In this document: positions 28,801-36,819 of the stretch, in pieces
How positions within the stretch are numbered: position 1 is the stretch's first letter
Layout: every line of letters starts with the position of its first letter
Made by a program: the position numbers and the translations under genes
Notes under the pieces: generated by a model
What the model was told of the DNA's origin: nothing
Database searches by the model: none
Seen by the model: only the letters and a program-made list of their open reading frames with translations
Source of the DNA: Bin80 sp965220365
Lineage (GTDB): Bacteria > Bacteroidota > Rhodothermia > Rhodothermales > Bin80
Direction of reading: 5' to 3'
Length of the DNA: 64,000 nt
Assembly (NCBI GenBank): GCA_965220365.1
Contig: OZ244823.1
Location: forward strand, 3,286,001-3,350,000

Positions 28801-29022
28801 CAACTCCAGCGTTTCCCCAACATGATCAGCGGGAACCTGAAACGTGTACGTCCCATCAAGATCGGTGGATGCACCGACCACTAATGACTCAATGAGCACA
28901 TTTGCTCCGATGAGCGGCTCGCCTGTGTCATCTGTGACCGTTCCAGAAATTGCGCTCTGAGCACTTGCCAACCTTGGAAACAACAACATGCAAAGAACAA
29001 GGAAATAGTATCTTTTCTTCAT
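25810..29022 (-). CDS. SusC/RagA-family TonB-dependent receptor
   Basis: Outer-membrane beta-barrel that imports an oligomeric ligand with TonB energy. Order of parts in 1070 residues: signal peptide (1-21, ending ASAQ), carboxypeptidase-regulatory-like domain from GTVTDDTGEPLIGANVL (about 27-95), plug domain with LRGATSITGSNQPLYIVDGV and the conserved GAAASSLYGSRAQNGVI, then the barrel ending in a terminal Phe (LEFQF). It is the first gene of the leftward cluster; the 170 bp upstream up to the IS256 remnant should hold its promoter. No sigma or anti-sigma pair is adjacent, so the regulation is unknown. Confidence 0.92.
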   Translation of the reverse strand: MKKRYYFLVLCMLLFPRLASAQSAISGTVTDDTGEPLIGANVLIESLVVGASTDLDGTYTFQVPADHVGETLELTARYVGFVEQVRSITVSEGIMTEDFVLVVDFLQLDDMVVTGVAEATPRKKLAFTVSQVDAEDIALAPASNPIASIQGKVAGVAVQSRSGAPGATSAVRLRGATSITGSNQPLYIVDGVVLGSNQVDFDALDIADIEIVKGAAASSLYGSRAQNGVINITTQRGSATPLNQTRVTVRNEFGISDVAKTLEANTSHDLQIDASGNFLDNTGAVNTCATCLPNGYGPGVTQETNPHGAAFYDNPYQGTLHNGFDEFFDPGNTWTNYVGVSQNSSKTNFLASFTNLAEQGSVLNLEGMKRRSFRVNLDHRIRPDLTVSASGFYSQTSNDGVTGVPGSGAFFNPFFGLMFTNPLVSLTERDEAGELKIQADPLSVEENPLYLLENTDISRSRSRLLGNFRARWSPLEWLSLESNFSYDRSDRDATEFYDIGFQSIDPSSVNDGRIERRNELDEAINYDLTVSLNKRFGDFTTRGQLKAQIENYDAFSEFVIGTNLVTLGNRDLSNVKRFCGEEGCDSGARDFGNGFATVRSEGYYATAGLDYMDKYIVDVFFRYDGSSLFGAEERWQPYYRGSAAWRVSEESFWPENNPITELKLRASIGTAGGRPSFSAQYEVLSLGNGQLSKSTLGNAFLKPELQTEMEFGLDMGILDRIFVELVYADTKVEDLLLAVPLAGYFGFGSQWRNAGDLASNTVEASVNANVYSSRDMDFEVGVIFDRTRQEITDFGSNPYRGGPQSLFFFREGEILGGMYGNEFLTDLSRLPAGVDASFFDVNDDGYVVAVGQGNSYASGAGSDGTIGGEDDLWGTLVNVDGTNYRWGIPIKYYDEENETDLVPIGNGLPDFSLGLNTTLRYKGFTLYMLWGAQIGGDVYNFTKQWGYRDGRNADQDQGGKEESMKKSTTYYEVLYDATAKNSHFVENATYLKLRELSVGYTFNRQQLSRVFGNVLHSLSASVIGRNLLTFSGYSGFDPEVGAGSDPTLYRVDSFNYPALRTVRAKLEFQF

Positions 29023-29805
29023 GAGATCTTCAATATTTGTGAGTGGAAACTTCCATGGTAAGGACTACACAGGGCTCCTCTGGAAGCACATAAGTCCAAA
29101 GATACGAAAACTTATAGATAATTGCACATGAATACCTCGTGTCTGGCCATAATCTGGTATAGTTTCAAAATTAGTTGAAAGTATTGAACTAGAACCGGTT
29201 AGAAGTGGACTTAAGTTTTTGTTTGTTTGCGTGCTTCAAGAGTGCTTTTTGCAGCTTCGGGAGTTCGTCGGCATACTGGATTTTTTTGAATTTTGTCTCG
29301 CATTCTCGCAGCGCCATTGCAATCCACCGATGGCACTGGTTGGAATCGTTCCAGCGCTTAATCTTGCCTAGGTGTGCCCGTACGGAGCTGTTGAGGCTTT
29401 CCACGATATTGGTGGAGGATAAACTGGGGCCAAGTTTATTGGCCACGCCCAGTTTGTGCAGGATCAGTCCAGGCCCTCCCGGATACTGTTTGCAGCCGGG
29501 ATCTCTCCCTGCGCTTCCAAATCTGTACACAGCGCCATCAGCTTTTGTCTGGCTTTGTCATAGGTGTCCTGGTTGTAGGCGGTATGGAGTTGCTTCTTTG
29601 TCTTTTCCTGGTTCTCTTTTTTTCAGCTTTCCCAAGATGTTTTCCCGCTTATGCCAGATACAACGTTGGATCTTCGCCCGCGTACCAAACACATCCTGAA
29701 TGGCTTTCTGGAATCCTTTGGCCCCATCAATCACACATAAAATGGGAATTATATACGAAACTAACATCTTTATTAGATTTGCAGGCAAAACACACTGAAA
29801 TCTGT

Positions 29806-30009
29806 TCAGATTAGGTCTCGGTTTTTAGTATCTCTCACAACCTTCACAGGTTGAAACATGCGCTGCAACACCTGATCGACAGTACCCTCGAACTGATATT
29901 CCTTTTCTATTTCAGCCTTTATTGGTTGATACGTTGCGGATTTAATTCGTACCGTTGGTGGTTCTAATTGCTTCTGGTTTGGCTTTGAGGATTTGGGTTT
30001 GGATGGCAT
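29806..30009 (-). CDS. small passenger protein, possibly ribbon-helix-helix-like
   Basis: A 67-residue basic protein near the distal end of the IS1595 element. A Lys/Pro-rich N-terminus is followed by TVRIKSATYQPIKAEIEKEY and GTVDQVLQRMF, which looks like a strand-helix-helix DNA-binding unit of the kind found in small antitoxins. The motif is short, so the call is weak. It could regulate the passenger genes. Confidence 0.4.
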   Translation of the reverse strand: MPSKPKSSKPNQKQLEPPTVRIKSATYQPIKAEIEKEYQFEGTVDQVLQRMFQPVKVVRDTKNRDLI

Positions 30010-30099
30010 GATTATTCGTTTTATCTGTTAGATAACATACAGCAATTATCTGCAAAAGCACCAAAAATAAAAAGAATACGACTAACAAAGGATGGGCAT

Positions 30100-30405
30100 C
30101 TACCTTTCGAGAACGAACATAGCAATCGTGAGAATTAGGGCAATAGCTCCACCGACACTTCCAACCACCCAAATTAGCTGTTTGTAATGAGAGGACTGGA
30201 TTTTTTCCATGCTGGTTAGTTTTGACTCCAACGTGTTATTCTGGGCATCCATTTTGGACTCCAGTCGCTCAATTACATTGATCGCTGCCATGGTTTCAAT
30301 AAGTTCTACGAGTTCGTGGGTTTCCTCCGCAGACTGTTTGCCGTCCTTGGCCAACTTACGGAGAAGCGAAAAGATGCGTGTAGCATTCGGGATTTGATCA
30401 TCCAT
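30100..30405 (-). CDS. passenger coiled-coil protein with C-terminal membrane anchor
   Basis: About 101 residues from the ATG at 30405 (MDDQIPNATRIFSLLRKLAK); the open frame extends to 30558 without family character. A long helix/coiled coil (about 20-72) is followed by one transmembrane segment (IWVVGSVGGAIALILTIAMF). The plan resembles DUF1640-like proteins and the gene at 8139-8381. Function is unknown; it is cargo of the IS1595 element. Confidence 0.5.
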   Translation of the reverse strand: MDDQIPNATRIFSLLRKLAKDGKQSAEETHELVELIETMAAINVIERLESKMDAQNNTLESKLTSMEKIQSSHYKQLIWVVGSVGGAIALILTIAMFVLER

Positions 30406-30755
30406 AATCTGTTCTTTAGTCTGTCCAACAAAGAGCAACTCTTCAGCAAGCTGCCCCCCTTGAGTCAAATTCCAAATAGGACTGAGTACAATATAGGATT
30501 GTATACTAAAAGTTGCAATTATTAGTTGCGGGCAGTGTATATCACCGATGTCCAACACTGAGGAATCCGATACGTCGGGTTAGTCGCTAAATAGAACAGC
30601 TACTTTTGGGCACGGGCTCGCTACCTGTGCTCGTGGTGAATAAGCGACGCATCTCGTTCCGCACCCATCCGGGTGCAGGATTTCTTAGATGTTGGACAGA
30701 AGCCCGACATCTATGTAACCCAAACTGAACATCAACCTTTACCAGGAAATACTCT

Positions 30756-31118
30756 TTGTTTTTTCTGTTGTCCCTTGCCCTCATCATTCTGTCAGGATGT
30801 GGTACACTACTCGTTTCCTCTGAGAAGACTGTTATTCTTGAGCCTATGCCCGACTCGACCGAAGTGTATATCCAGGGACAATTTATGGGGGTAACTCCGC
30901 TGAGCCTCAATCTGGACAATCAGGAGACTCATAATATTACATTCCGTAAAGAGGGACATGACCCTGCTATTTGTCGCTTGGAACCCAGGGTTCTCGCGGG
31001 AATCGTAGCCCTTGATATTATATTTGGCGTATTCCCCTTCATCGTGGATGCGATGTCAGGTAACTGGAAAGCACTCAAGGATAATGGGTGTACTGTTGTG
31101 CTACGAGCAGATGAATGA
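30756..31118 (+). CDS. PEGA-domain lipoprotein, IS1595 passenger
   Basis: A 120-residue lipoprotein with lipobox LSGC. After it comes a PEGA-type beta module (STEVYIQGQFMGVTPLSL with FRKEGHDP) and a hydrophobic segment (VLAGIVALDIIFGVFPFIVD) typical of PEGA lipoproteins. The start is a TTG at 30756; no ATG is available after the upstream in-frame stop. It is the only gene of the element on the plus strand. PEGA proteins bind envelope structures; why one travels on a transposon is not known. Confidence 0.65.
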   Translation: MFFLLSLALIILSGCGTLLVSSEKTVILEPMPDSTEVYIQGQFMGVTPLSLNLDNQETHNITFRKEGHDPAICRLEPRVLAGIVALDIIFGVFPFIVDAMSGNWKALKDNGCTVVLRADE

Positions 31119-31152
31119 ACTCATAAAACTGCCGAAGGCAATGAGACACACA

Positions 31153-32103
31153 TCATTGTTCATAACTACCAATTAGATCCTGATACCGCAGTTTCTTTCC
31201 TCTGCCATTTGCAATCAGTCGCCCCATCTGCTCTTCTGTATCCAGTTCTCGAGCATTATGCCGACCAGAAAATTCAGACACATAGCGGTGTAGGTGCTGT
31301 TTGCTCATTTGATGATAAACGCCATGATAACCACGTTTTAGGGTGGCCCAGAAGCTTTCTACCCCATTGACATGAGCATGTCCCTTGACATACTCTCCAA
31401 CTGAGTGCTTAACAGTGTCGTGTTTTGGCAAGCCTGTATAGGAGGTATGATCATCTGTGTAAATCATCGCGTCTTCAGCTGTGTTATCCTGCACAAAATT
31501 TTGTAGTGTCTTTGAAGTCGTATCAGGAACAACCTTCGTTTTGATCTGATTGGTTTTGCGGTCTTTCATGCCTACAACAACCGTCTTGCCCACTGTGCCC
31601 CGTCCTGCATACAGCTTCTTATTCACGTGCTTATTGGATTCCTTTCCACCAAAATAGGATTCGTCTACTTCGACTGGTCCCTGAAAATTGAAGCTTCCGA
31701 TTTCGTATGCCTTGCGTAGGCGGTGTAGCAGATGCCAAGCGCTCTTTTGTGTAATGTTCAGCTCACGGTAAATCTTCATGCTGGAAATTCCCTTTAAGTT
31801 TGTAACGATCAGGTAAGCAGCAATCGCCCATGTTCGGTAATCCAGCTTTGAACGTGCCATGATGGTGCCGGTCTTCAGTGTAAACATTTTCTTCCTTGGG
31901 CAATCTCTGCAACGATGAGTCATTTGGGGATGCTTGATCCCTGATTGGACATTGACTGATCCGCAGAATGGGCAGACAGGACCGTTCGGCCATACATAAC
32001 GAGCCAGCCAATCATAGGCTTTTTGTTCTGTATCAAACATCTGCACGATGTCAATGATGCCGATGCCTTTACGATAATGTTTCCCAGGTGCATTGTTTGC
32101 CAT
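31153..32103 (-). CDS. IS1595-family transposase
   Basis: A 316-residue DDE transposase: zinc ribbon CPFC (Cys44, Cys47) with CRDC (Cys65, Cys68), then VEVDESYFGG (Asp147), IYTDDHTSY (Asp217) and HVNGVESFW (Glu249). All catalytic residues are present and the frame is intact, so the element could be active. Its sequence is clearly related to, but much diverged from, the transposase at 45713-46684. Confidence 0.93.
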   Translation of the reverse strand: MANNAPGKHYRKGIGIIDIVQMFDTEQKAYDWLARYVWPNGPVCPFCGSVNVQSGIKHPQMTHRCRDCPRKKMFTLKTGTIMARSKLDYRTWAIAAYLIVTNLKGISSMKIYRELNITQKSAWHLLHRLRKAYEIGSFNFQGPVEVDESYFGGKESNKHVNKKLYAGRGTVGKTVVVGMKDRKTNQIKTKVVPDTTSKTLQNFVQDNTAEDAMIYTDDHTSYTGLPKHDTVKHSVGEYVKGHAHVNGVESFWATLKRGYHGVYHQMSKQHLHRYVSEFSGRHNARELDTEEQMGRLIANGRGKKLRYQDLIGSYEQ

Positions 32104-32912
32104 TCCTCGATCAGTTTAGACGCCTAATGTTAGTTGTTGATACGCCCTGGTTTTAACAAGGTTTTATGTTTGAACGAAAGATGTTAGTTTCGTATATAAT
32201 TCCCCATAAAATCCCGGCTCGTAGCGGAACCCGCGGGCCACTAAATTCTTCAGCAAGCCGCGGACGGCTGCGGCATTCTCGGTCTGCATCTGCGCAAAGC
32301 CCAACGTCTGCTTATCGCCGTCTTCGGTGACCCCAATACAGACCACAACCTGATTCCCCCGGAACTGCACCCCATCCAGCATCAACACCACATACGTCTG
32401 CGAGCACAGAGTGCGATCTTCCCAGTCCGACAGCGCCTGTGCACTGCGCTTCTGAAAGATGCGACTCACCGATGCCGCACTCAATCCAAAGCTGTCGGCA
32501 TACATCGTTCCCACCCGTTGATCATCCCGCTGACTCAGACCAAGATCGATGGCATCCGACAAACGATCCTGCTGCGCCTGTGTGGGCTTACGCAGCTTTT
32601 GATAGGTCTCTAAAGGACATTCCTGATTCGTCTGCATATTGCGGACCCGGGGCACCTGAATCTTCCCTTTCTCGTTCTGGATCCGAATGGAGCCTGGATT
32701 CGCCCCCCATCGCGCATACACGCCTTTATCGTGTTGATCGCGCGCACAGCAAAGCTCCTCGACTTCCGCCTCAATCAACTCCATTGCAACCCATCGCTGC
32801 GCACGATCCACATAGTCGTTGAGCAAGTCCACCGCCTTCGGATGCTCCAGCCCGGTCGGGGCAGATCCAGCAACGCATCAAACTCCTTGGTCTGTGGTTG
32901 GGGTACATTCAT

Positions 32913-33100
32913 GATCGATATAGGGTCAGTTGGAAGCAGGTTCGCGTTCGGCAAACAATGCCGAACGCATGATACGAGGCGTGGCCAAACGGCGCATCTG
33001 GGTCTCCATCTCCGGGAACAGCAGGGCAAACTGGGCACGACGCGACGCTGGAGGGAGCCAGTGACGGATCCCACGCAATCGCCGCGAAAGCTGTTGGCCT
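32913..33100 (-). other. coding remnant between IS256 and intron
   Basis: A leftward frame of about 55 residues ends at 32934 with MRSALFAEREPASN; its 5' part is cut by the group II intron boundary. It has the look of the C-terminus of a transposase or other lost gene, but no family was recognised. Confidence 0.35.
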
Positions 33101-33135
33101 GTCAAGTAGCCCGGGGGATTTTCACCCCCGGGCTC

Positions 33136-34485
33136 TCACAGAACCGTACGTGAGCCTCTCAACTCATACGGCTCTTCCCATGCAGCCGTTCTGGAATTGA
33201 ATAAAGGAGTTCCATAAAGAAACTGCCAGTGCACGAATAATCCGGAGTTTTGGCGTGCGCGTTTTTGTAACCAGTTCCATGCCCGAAGCCATCGTCTCCG
33301 AAAGCGTTTATACTTCCGCATAATCCACTTTGTCAGGTGGTACTCGATCTGCCCCAAAGGCCTACGTAGACCTGATTGGTAAAACGCTCCATAATCGTCG
33401 ATCCATCCGCGTACCGTGGCATTGATCTTGCCCGCGATAGACTCCAGTGTTAAAGGACTCAACGTGCCCAGTCTCCAACTCCGTATGGTGTCCTGTATGG
33501 ATTGTATTGCCTTCCGACTGATCGCCGGAGTAAACCCCAGACGGCTCCTGCCCGTCCGTGTCCCAACCCTCCGAGGACGAAACGTGTACCCCAGAAAGTC
33601 AAACGACACGTCTGGATACGTGCCCTCCCGACCGTCTTGTTTGCAATAGACGATCCGGGTTTTATCCGGGTGTAAGGTTAAGTTACAGACCGAAAATCGA
33701 TCCCGGAGTATCCTCCAGAGATGTTGCGCCTGCGCCTCGCTCGTGCAGTGGCACACAATGTCATCCGCATAACGCTCGAACGGAATGTCTGGAGCGTTGA
33801 GCTCCATCCACCGATCAAATGCGTAGTGCAGAAACAGATTCGCCAGGAGTGGACGGATCACCCCGCCTTGCGGGGTGCCGACCGTCCGGGCCTCTTCCCG
33901 TCCGTCTGGATGTACCACCGGAGCTTTCAGCCAGCGCTCTATATATAAGAGCACCCACTTCTGTCCCGTATGCTTGCGGACCGCTTTCATCAGAAGGGCA
34001 TGGTCGATCGTGTCAAAATATGACTTGATATCCATGTCCAGTACCCACGCCCGCTGCCAGCAGCGCGTACGCGCGCGCCGGATCGCGTCGTGGGCCGATT
34101 TCTTCGGTCGATATCCGTACGAATCGGGATGAAACACCCCTTCCAGGATCGGCTCCAGTACCTGCTTTACCACCATCTGGGCCACCCGGTCAGCCACGGT
34201 GGGAATCCCCAGCCCTCGAACGCCTCCGCTCGACTTTGGAATATGCACCCGGCGCACCGGCTTCGGATGATAACTCCCCGATGCCATCCGATTCCAGATC
34301 TTGTAGAGATTGTCTGCAAGATTTTCCTCAAATTCGGCGATCGTTTGGTCATCAATCCCCGCCCCTCCCTGGTTCGCCTTTACGCGTTTCCAAGCCTCCC
34401 AAACTTGGCGTTTGGTCACCGGAAACGGCTTTGCGTTTTGCGCGGAAGTCCTTCCTCTCGGTTGCTTCGTTGCCCTTCGCTGCAT
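33136..34485 (-). CDS. ltrA: group II intron reverse transcriptase/maturase
   Basis: A 449-residue intron-encoded protein that reverse-transcribes the intron and helps splicing. Seen: RT palm segments VLDMDIKSYFD at about 148-158, GTPQGGVIRPLLANL at about 203-217, the catalytic box YADD at about 239-242, FDFLGYTF further on, then the maturase (domain X) region with INATVRGWIDDYG. No HNH endonuclease domain is visible. The reading frame ends inside domain V, as in some compact bacterial introns. The first 160 residues are nearly identical to the copy at 63518. Confidence 0.92.
   Translation of the reverse strand: MQRRATKQPRGRTSAQNAKPFPVTKRQVWEAWKRVKANQGGAGIDDQTIAEFEENLADNLYKIWNRMASGSYHPKPVRRVHIPKSSGGVRGLGIPTVADRVAQMVVKQVLEPILEGVFHPDSYGYRPKKSAHDAIRRARTRCWQRAWVLDMDIKSYFDTIDHALLMKAVRKHTGQKWVLLYIERWLKAPVVHPDGREEARTVGTPQGGVIRPLLANLFLHYAFDRWMELNAPDIPFERYADDIVCHCTSEAQAQHLWRILRDRFSVCNLTLHPDKTRIVYCKQDGREGTYPDVSFDFLGYTFRPRRVGTRTGRSRLGFTPAISRKAIQSIQDTIRSWRLGTLSPLTLESIAGKINATVRGWIDDYGAFYQSGLRRPLGQIEYHLTKWIMRKYKRFRRRWLRAWNWLQKRARQNSGLFVHWQFLYGTPLFNSRTAAWEEPYELRGSRTVL
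33141..33174 (-). ncRNA. group II intron domain V (copy 1)
   Basis: Read leftward: GAGCCGTATGAG, a GAGA-type loop region, then CTCACGTACGGTTC. It is a 34-base hairpin with the conserved AGC-type catalytic base and bulge layout of domain V, the catalytic core of the ribozyme. Confidence 0.85.
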
Positions 34486-34811
34486 GGGTCACCCCCTTTG
34501 CTCCACTCCCATTACAGAAGCTTCAACACTACTATGGGATGATCCGCCCGTGTGGAGTGCATTGGTACTCAATGCCTTACGGGTACTGCCCGCTTGGCAC
34601 GCTCCCTTCGCAGCACCCCGACACGTTCTCACGTTCCGTACAATGGCCTGAATCACAGTCTCGCCATGTATATGCCGGAGGCCGGTAGACCAGTAGAACA
34701 GGTTCCCGTCTACCTTATCCCGAAGTTGCCTACCTACCCCGGTTTTGACCATCATCTAAGGCTTTCGACACGTCATCCATAGTTCACTCGCGTTCGACTC
34801 TGTGATTCCCA

Positions 34812-35458
34812 ATCGCGGTAGGGACCCGGGTTTCCCCGGGCCCCCCGCACAGATCCGGACGTGCGCGTTAACGCATCCGGCTCCTCCCTCGGGTCGCACC
34901 ATCGTGCATGACGGCATCGGATGCCGTAGCTGGTTGTCCCGATGGAACACACTTCTTCCATCTCTGTGTATGGAGTGTGTTCGGTTCTCCCAGCTTCCCC
35001 TCGGGTGAGGCCCTTCGCTCCAGCTGCTCCGCAGGTCCCCCCTTGTTCGCCGCCTTCATCGCTACTATGGCCTCATCTGACTCCTCTATTGCGTTCATCG
35101 TAGGCTTCAGCCTCTGCAGCCTTCCCCACGCGGTCCCAATTCGCTCAGGACACAATAGAGGCATCCCAGGTCCCGGTAAAATGCGTACGTACGTCCCTGA
35201 GTTCTTTGACACCGTGGGCCCACAAGATCCCTCGCCATTTCGGGATTTTGTATGTTGCCTTCGACCGTCAGGACAATCTCGGCGACCCAAATAACGAACA
35301 TTTCGATGCTCAATAGCTCCGGCCATACGCACCACTACCGACGCTTCGCGTATCCCCTCGCGGAAACACCCGCACGGCTCGTGGAAGTATGTGATTGGTT
35401 GCATCTTCATACTACGGGACTTTCACCCGCTACATTTTCACCAGTTAGCCTGGCGCAC
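34812..35458 (-). mobile_element. ORF-less group II intron nested in the outer intron (twintron)
   Basis: Compared with the other copy of the outer intron (61523 onward), this copy has about 650 extra bases. The insert starts leftward with GTGCGCCAGGCTAACTGG at 35458, a group II 5' end, and finishes with its own domain V at 34852-34883 (GAGCCGGATGCG ... CACGTCCGGATC) and a GC-rich domain VI (GGGGGGCCCGGGGAAACCC). It has no reverse transcriptase gene, so it would need a maturase in trans. The 5' flank just before it contains a small hairpin (GCAGGT ... ACCTGT), a preferred type of target for some bacterial introns. Confidence 0.82.
34852..34883 (-). ncRNA. group II intron domain V of the nested intron
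   Basis: Read leftward GAGCCGGATGCGTTAACGCG then CACGTCCGGATC; same fold as the outer domain V but of a different sequence class. Confidence 0.8.
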
Positions 35459-35684
35459 CCTGACAGGTTCCTACACCTGCCTTTTCCCCACACGCTCACC
35501 ACGACACCTCTTTAATGTCGCAGCTGTGGGTGGTTTGCAACCTCCGCCTGTACGGCGATTGCGAGGGGCCCGCCCTCATCCATTGTACAGCTCGGAATAC
35601 GTAGGTTAGGTCATTCCATCACCCCCGAGGTGACACACGCACGCCAGCCACATAAAGTCGGTGCATAATCATCCTTCGCTGGCT

Positions 35685-36155
35685 ATGGAGAATGGCAACA
35701 TCGTATGGGAGGCCGCCAAGTATAATCTTAAGCGAGGAAGCGCCGACATGACTGGTGCCGAACTCGCCAGGGCGAATGCGTTAAATATCATAGACGCTGC
35801 TGGTATTGTGGCTGGGCGAACCCTACAGATTGCAGCGAAAGCTGGATGTGTTGGCATGGCCCTGGAAGGTGTCGTGAGTTTGGGGGAGAACCTGATCTAC
35901 GTCTACGCTGGGGAACGTTCTGCAAAAGAAGCAGCTATTGATGTGTCGAAGAATATGGCAGAAAAGGGAATACTCTCTGCTGTAAGCGGAGTCGTCGTAT
36001 CCGTTGCCATTGCATTTGGAGCAGGCCCCGCGCTTGCTTCCATGGCTCCTGTCATGGTCACAGTTGGGGAAACCGTCTACTTGCTTGGTGCAGTCAACCG
36101 GATCGCCAAAGCATACAATGAGGTCAAGCCCGAGGTAGTGATTTCCGCGCAATAG
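35685..36155 (+). CDS. membrane-associated hypothetical protein, perhaps 5'-truncated
   Basis: From the ATG at 35685 it gives 156 residues with two glycine/alanine-rich hydrophobic segments (about residues 48-70 and 100-130; for example AVSGVVVSVAIAFGAGPALA). A GTG at 35661 is an alternative. No family is recognised. The intron 5' boundary lies only 47 bp upstream, so the original gene may have been longer and been cut by the insertion. Confidence 0.5.
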   Translation: MENGNIVWEAAKYNLKRGSADMTGAELARANALNIIDAAGIVAGRTLQIAAKAGCVGMALEGVVSLGENLIYVYAGERSAKEAAIDVSKNMAEKGILSAVSGVVVSVAIAFGAGPALASMAPVMVTVGETVYLLGAVNRIAKAYNEVKPEVVISAQ

Positions 36156-36600
36156 CGCAAGTGTAGTTGGATGCCGATAATTACTGGTGTAGTAGGAATT
36201 TTATAAGAGGCTCATGGGCAGCGGCATTACGGAAGCTGCGACGAAAAGGGCACGTGTTGGTCCAGCGGTATGCACCACTATTCCAGCCGCGAAGCTATTC
36301 TGGCGTATTGGCTTTTATATTTGAATCGGGGTCATGGGAACTCTACTCTTTCTATTACATCTCCCCCGTATCTTATATGCGATGCTTAACTGAGTTTACT
36401 GTGTACGGGTGACTCATGAAGTTGAAGATTAGAGATACAGCTGAGAGGCCTCGATAAAGATCGGGTTATTTTTCCGAGATCATAGTTGAGTGTGACTTCA
36501 GGATATCCTGACGAACTTGTCCGAGACCTCCGATTGCATCTAGTGGCACTGAGCACTATACTGATATAAAAACCAAAATGTATACTATCCGAAGTACCAA
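36156..36600. other. no convincing gene
   Basis: A rightward frame at 36167-36412 is rich in Trp, Tyr and Ser but shows no motif. Nothing else is seen. Confidence 0.35.
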
Positions 36601-36819
36601 ATGACTTGTCGCATAGGAATGACCATGGACCCGAATCGCCGCCAGCAGGAATGGTTCCAGCATTATCCCGATCTGAAAAATTGGGTATGTTACGGCCCAT
36701 ATAATAAGTCTGATGCCCGGATGGGAAATAATGAAGCTGTGCCCTCAGACGGCGAAGCCCCTCCTAGTGAAGCCGGAGACGAGCATGCAGATTGGTACGT
36801 ATACTACTTTGAGCATTAG
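36601..36819 (+). CDS. small hypothetical protein with GIY-YIG-like start
   Basis: A 72-residue protein beginning CRIGMTMDPNRRQQEWFQHY and ending WYVYYFEH, both with the character of a small conserved family whose N-terminus resembles the RIGxTxxPxRRxxE region of GIY-YIG-type proteins. A catalytic Tyr/Glu set for nuclease activity is not complete, so I do not assign activity. It stands alone between small uncertain frames. Confidence 0.45.
   Translation: MTCRIGMTMDPNRRQQEWFQHYPDLKNWVCYGPYNKSDARMGNNEAVPSDGEAPPSEAGDEHADWYVYYFEH

Larger units (their letters stand above)
29744..32204 (-). mobile_element. IS1595-family element with passenger genes, 2461 bp
   Basis: Perfect 28-bp terminal inverted repeats at 29744-29771 and 32177-32204 (outer end GGGAATTATA). 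Flanked by an 8-bp target duplication CATAAAAT at 29736-29743 and 32205-32212, which falls inside the IS256 transposase gene and restores its frame when removed. Ordinary members of this family are about 1 kb with only a transposase; this one carries three extra small genes, so it belongs with the passenger-bearing type. Its ends share the GGGAATTATA motif with the second element at 44097-46755. Confidence 0.93.
29189..32912 (-). pseudogene. IS256-family transposase, frameshifted and split by an IS1595 element
   Basis: Mutator-type DDE transposase. The N-terminal part begins at MNVPQPQTKEFDALL (ATG at 32912) and shifts frame near 32835 into the long frame that starts MDLLNDYVDRAQRW. That frame carries the first catalytic Asp region (LMLDGVQFRG) and reaches ARGFRYEPG at 32212. 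The gene resumes on the far side of the inserted element at 29743 with CVIDGAKGFQKAI (second Asp) and IQRCIWHKREN. It shifts frame again near 29615 and 29465, and ends with NIVESLNSSVR (catalytic Glu) and a basic tail. At least three frameshifts plus the insertion make it inactive. Confidence 0.88.
33101..35638 (-). mobile_element. group II intron (outer intron, copy 1), about 2.5 kb
   Basis: Read leftward it starts with GTGTGTCACCTCGGG at 35638 and ends near 33101 after domain V (33141-33174) and a domain VI hairpin with CCCCCGGGCTACTTGAC. It encodes a reverse transcriptase/maturase. The same intron occurs at 61523 onward, and removing the differences fixes both 5' junctions: upstream exon bases read TATGTGGCTGGCGTGC here and TATGTGGCCCGCGTAT there, so both sites look alike. 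This copy holds a second intron (34812-35458). Boundaries at the 3' end are accurate to a few bases. Confidence 0.85.

Noticed and set aside
32164..32832. Treating the 222-codon IS256 frame as a complete gene
   Set aside because: Its last 15 codons come from the inverted repeat of the IS1595 element, and its start is a frameshift product; it is the N-terminal piece of a split transposase.
34868..35410. Leftward 180-codon frame inside the nested intron
   Set aside because: It reads straight through group II ribozyme domains (5' end at 35458, domain V at 34852). It is a by-product of structured RNA sequence, not a protein gene.
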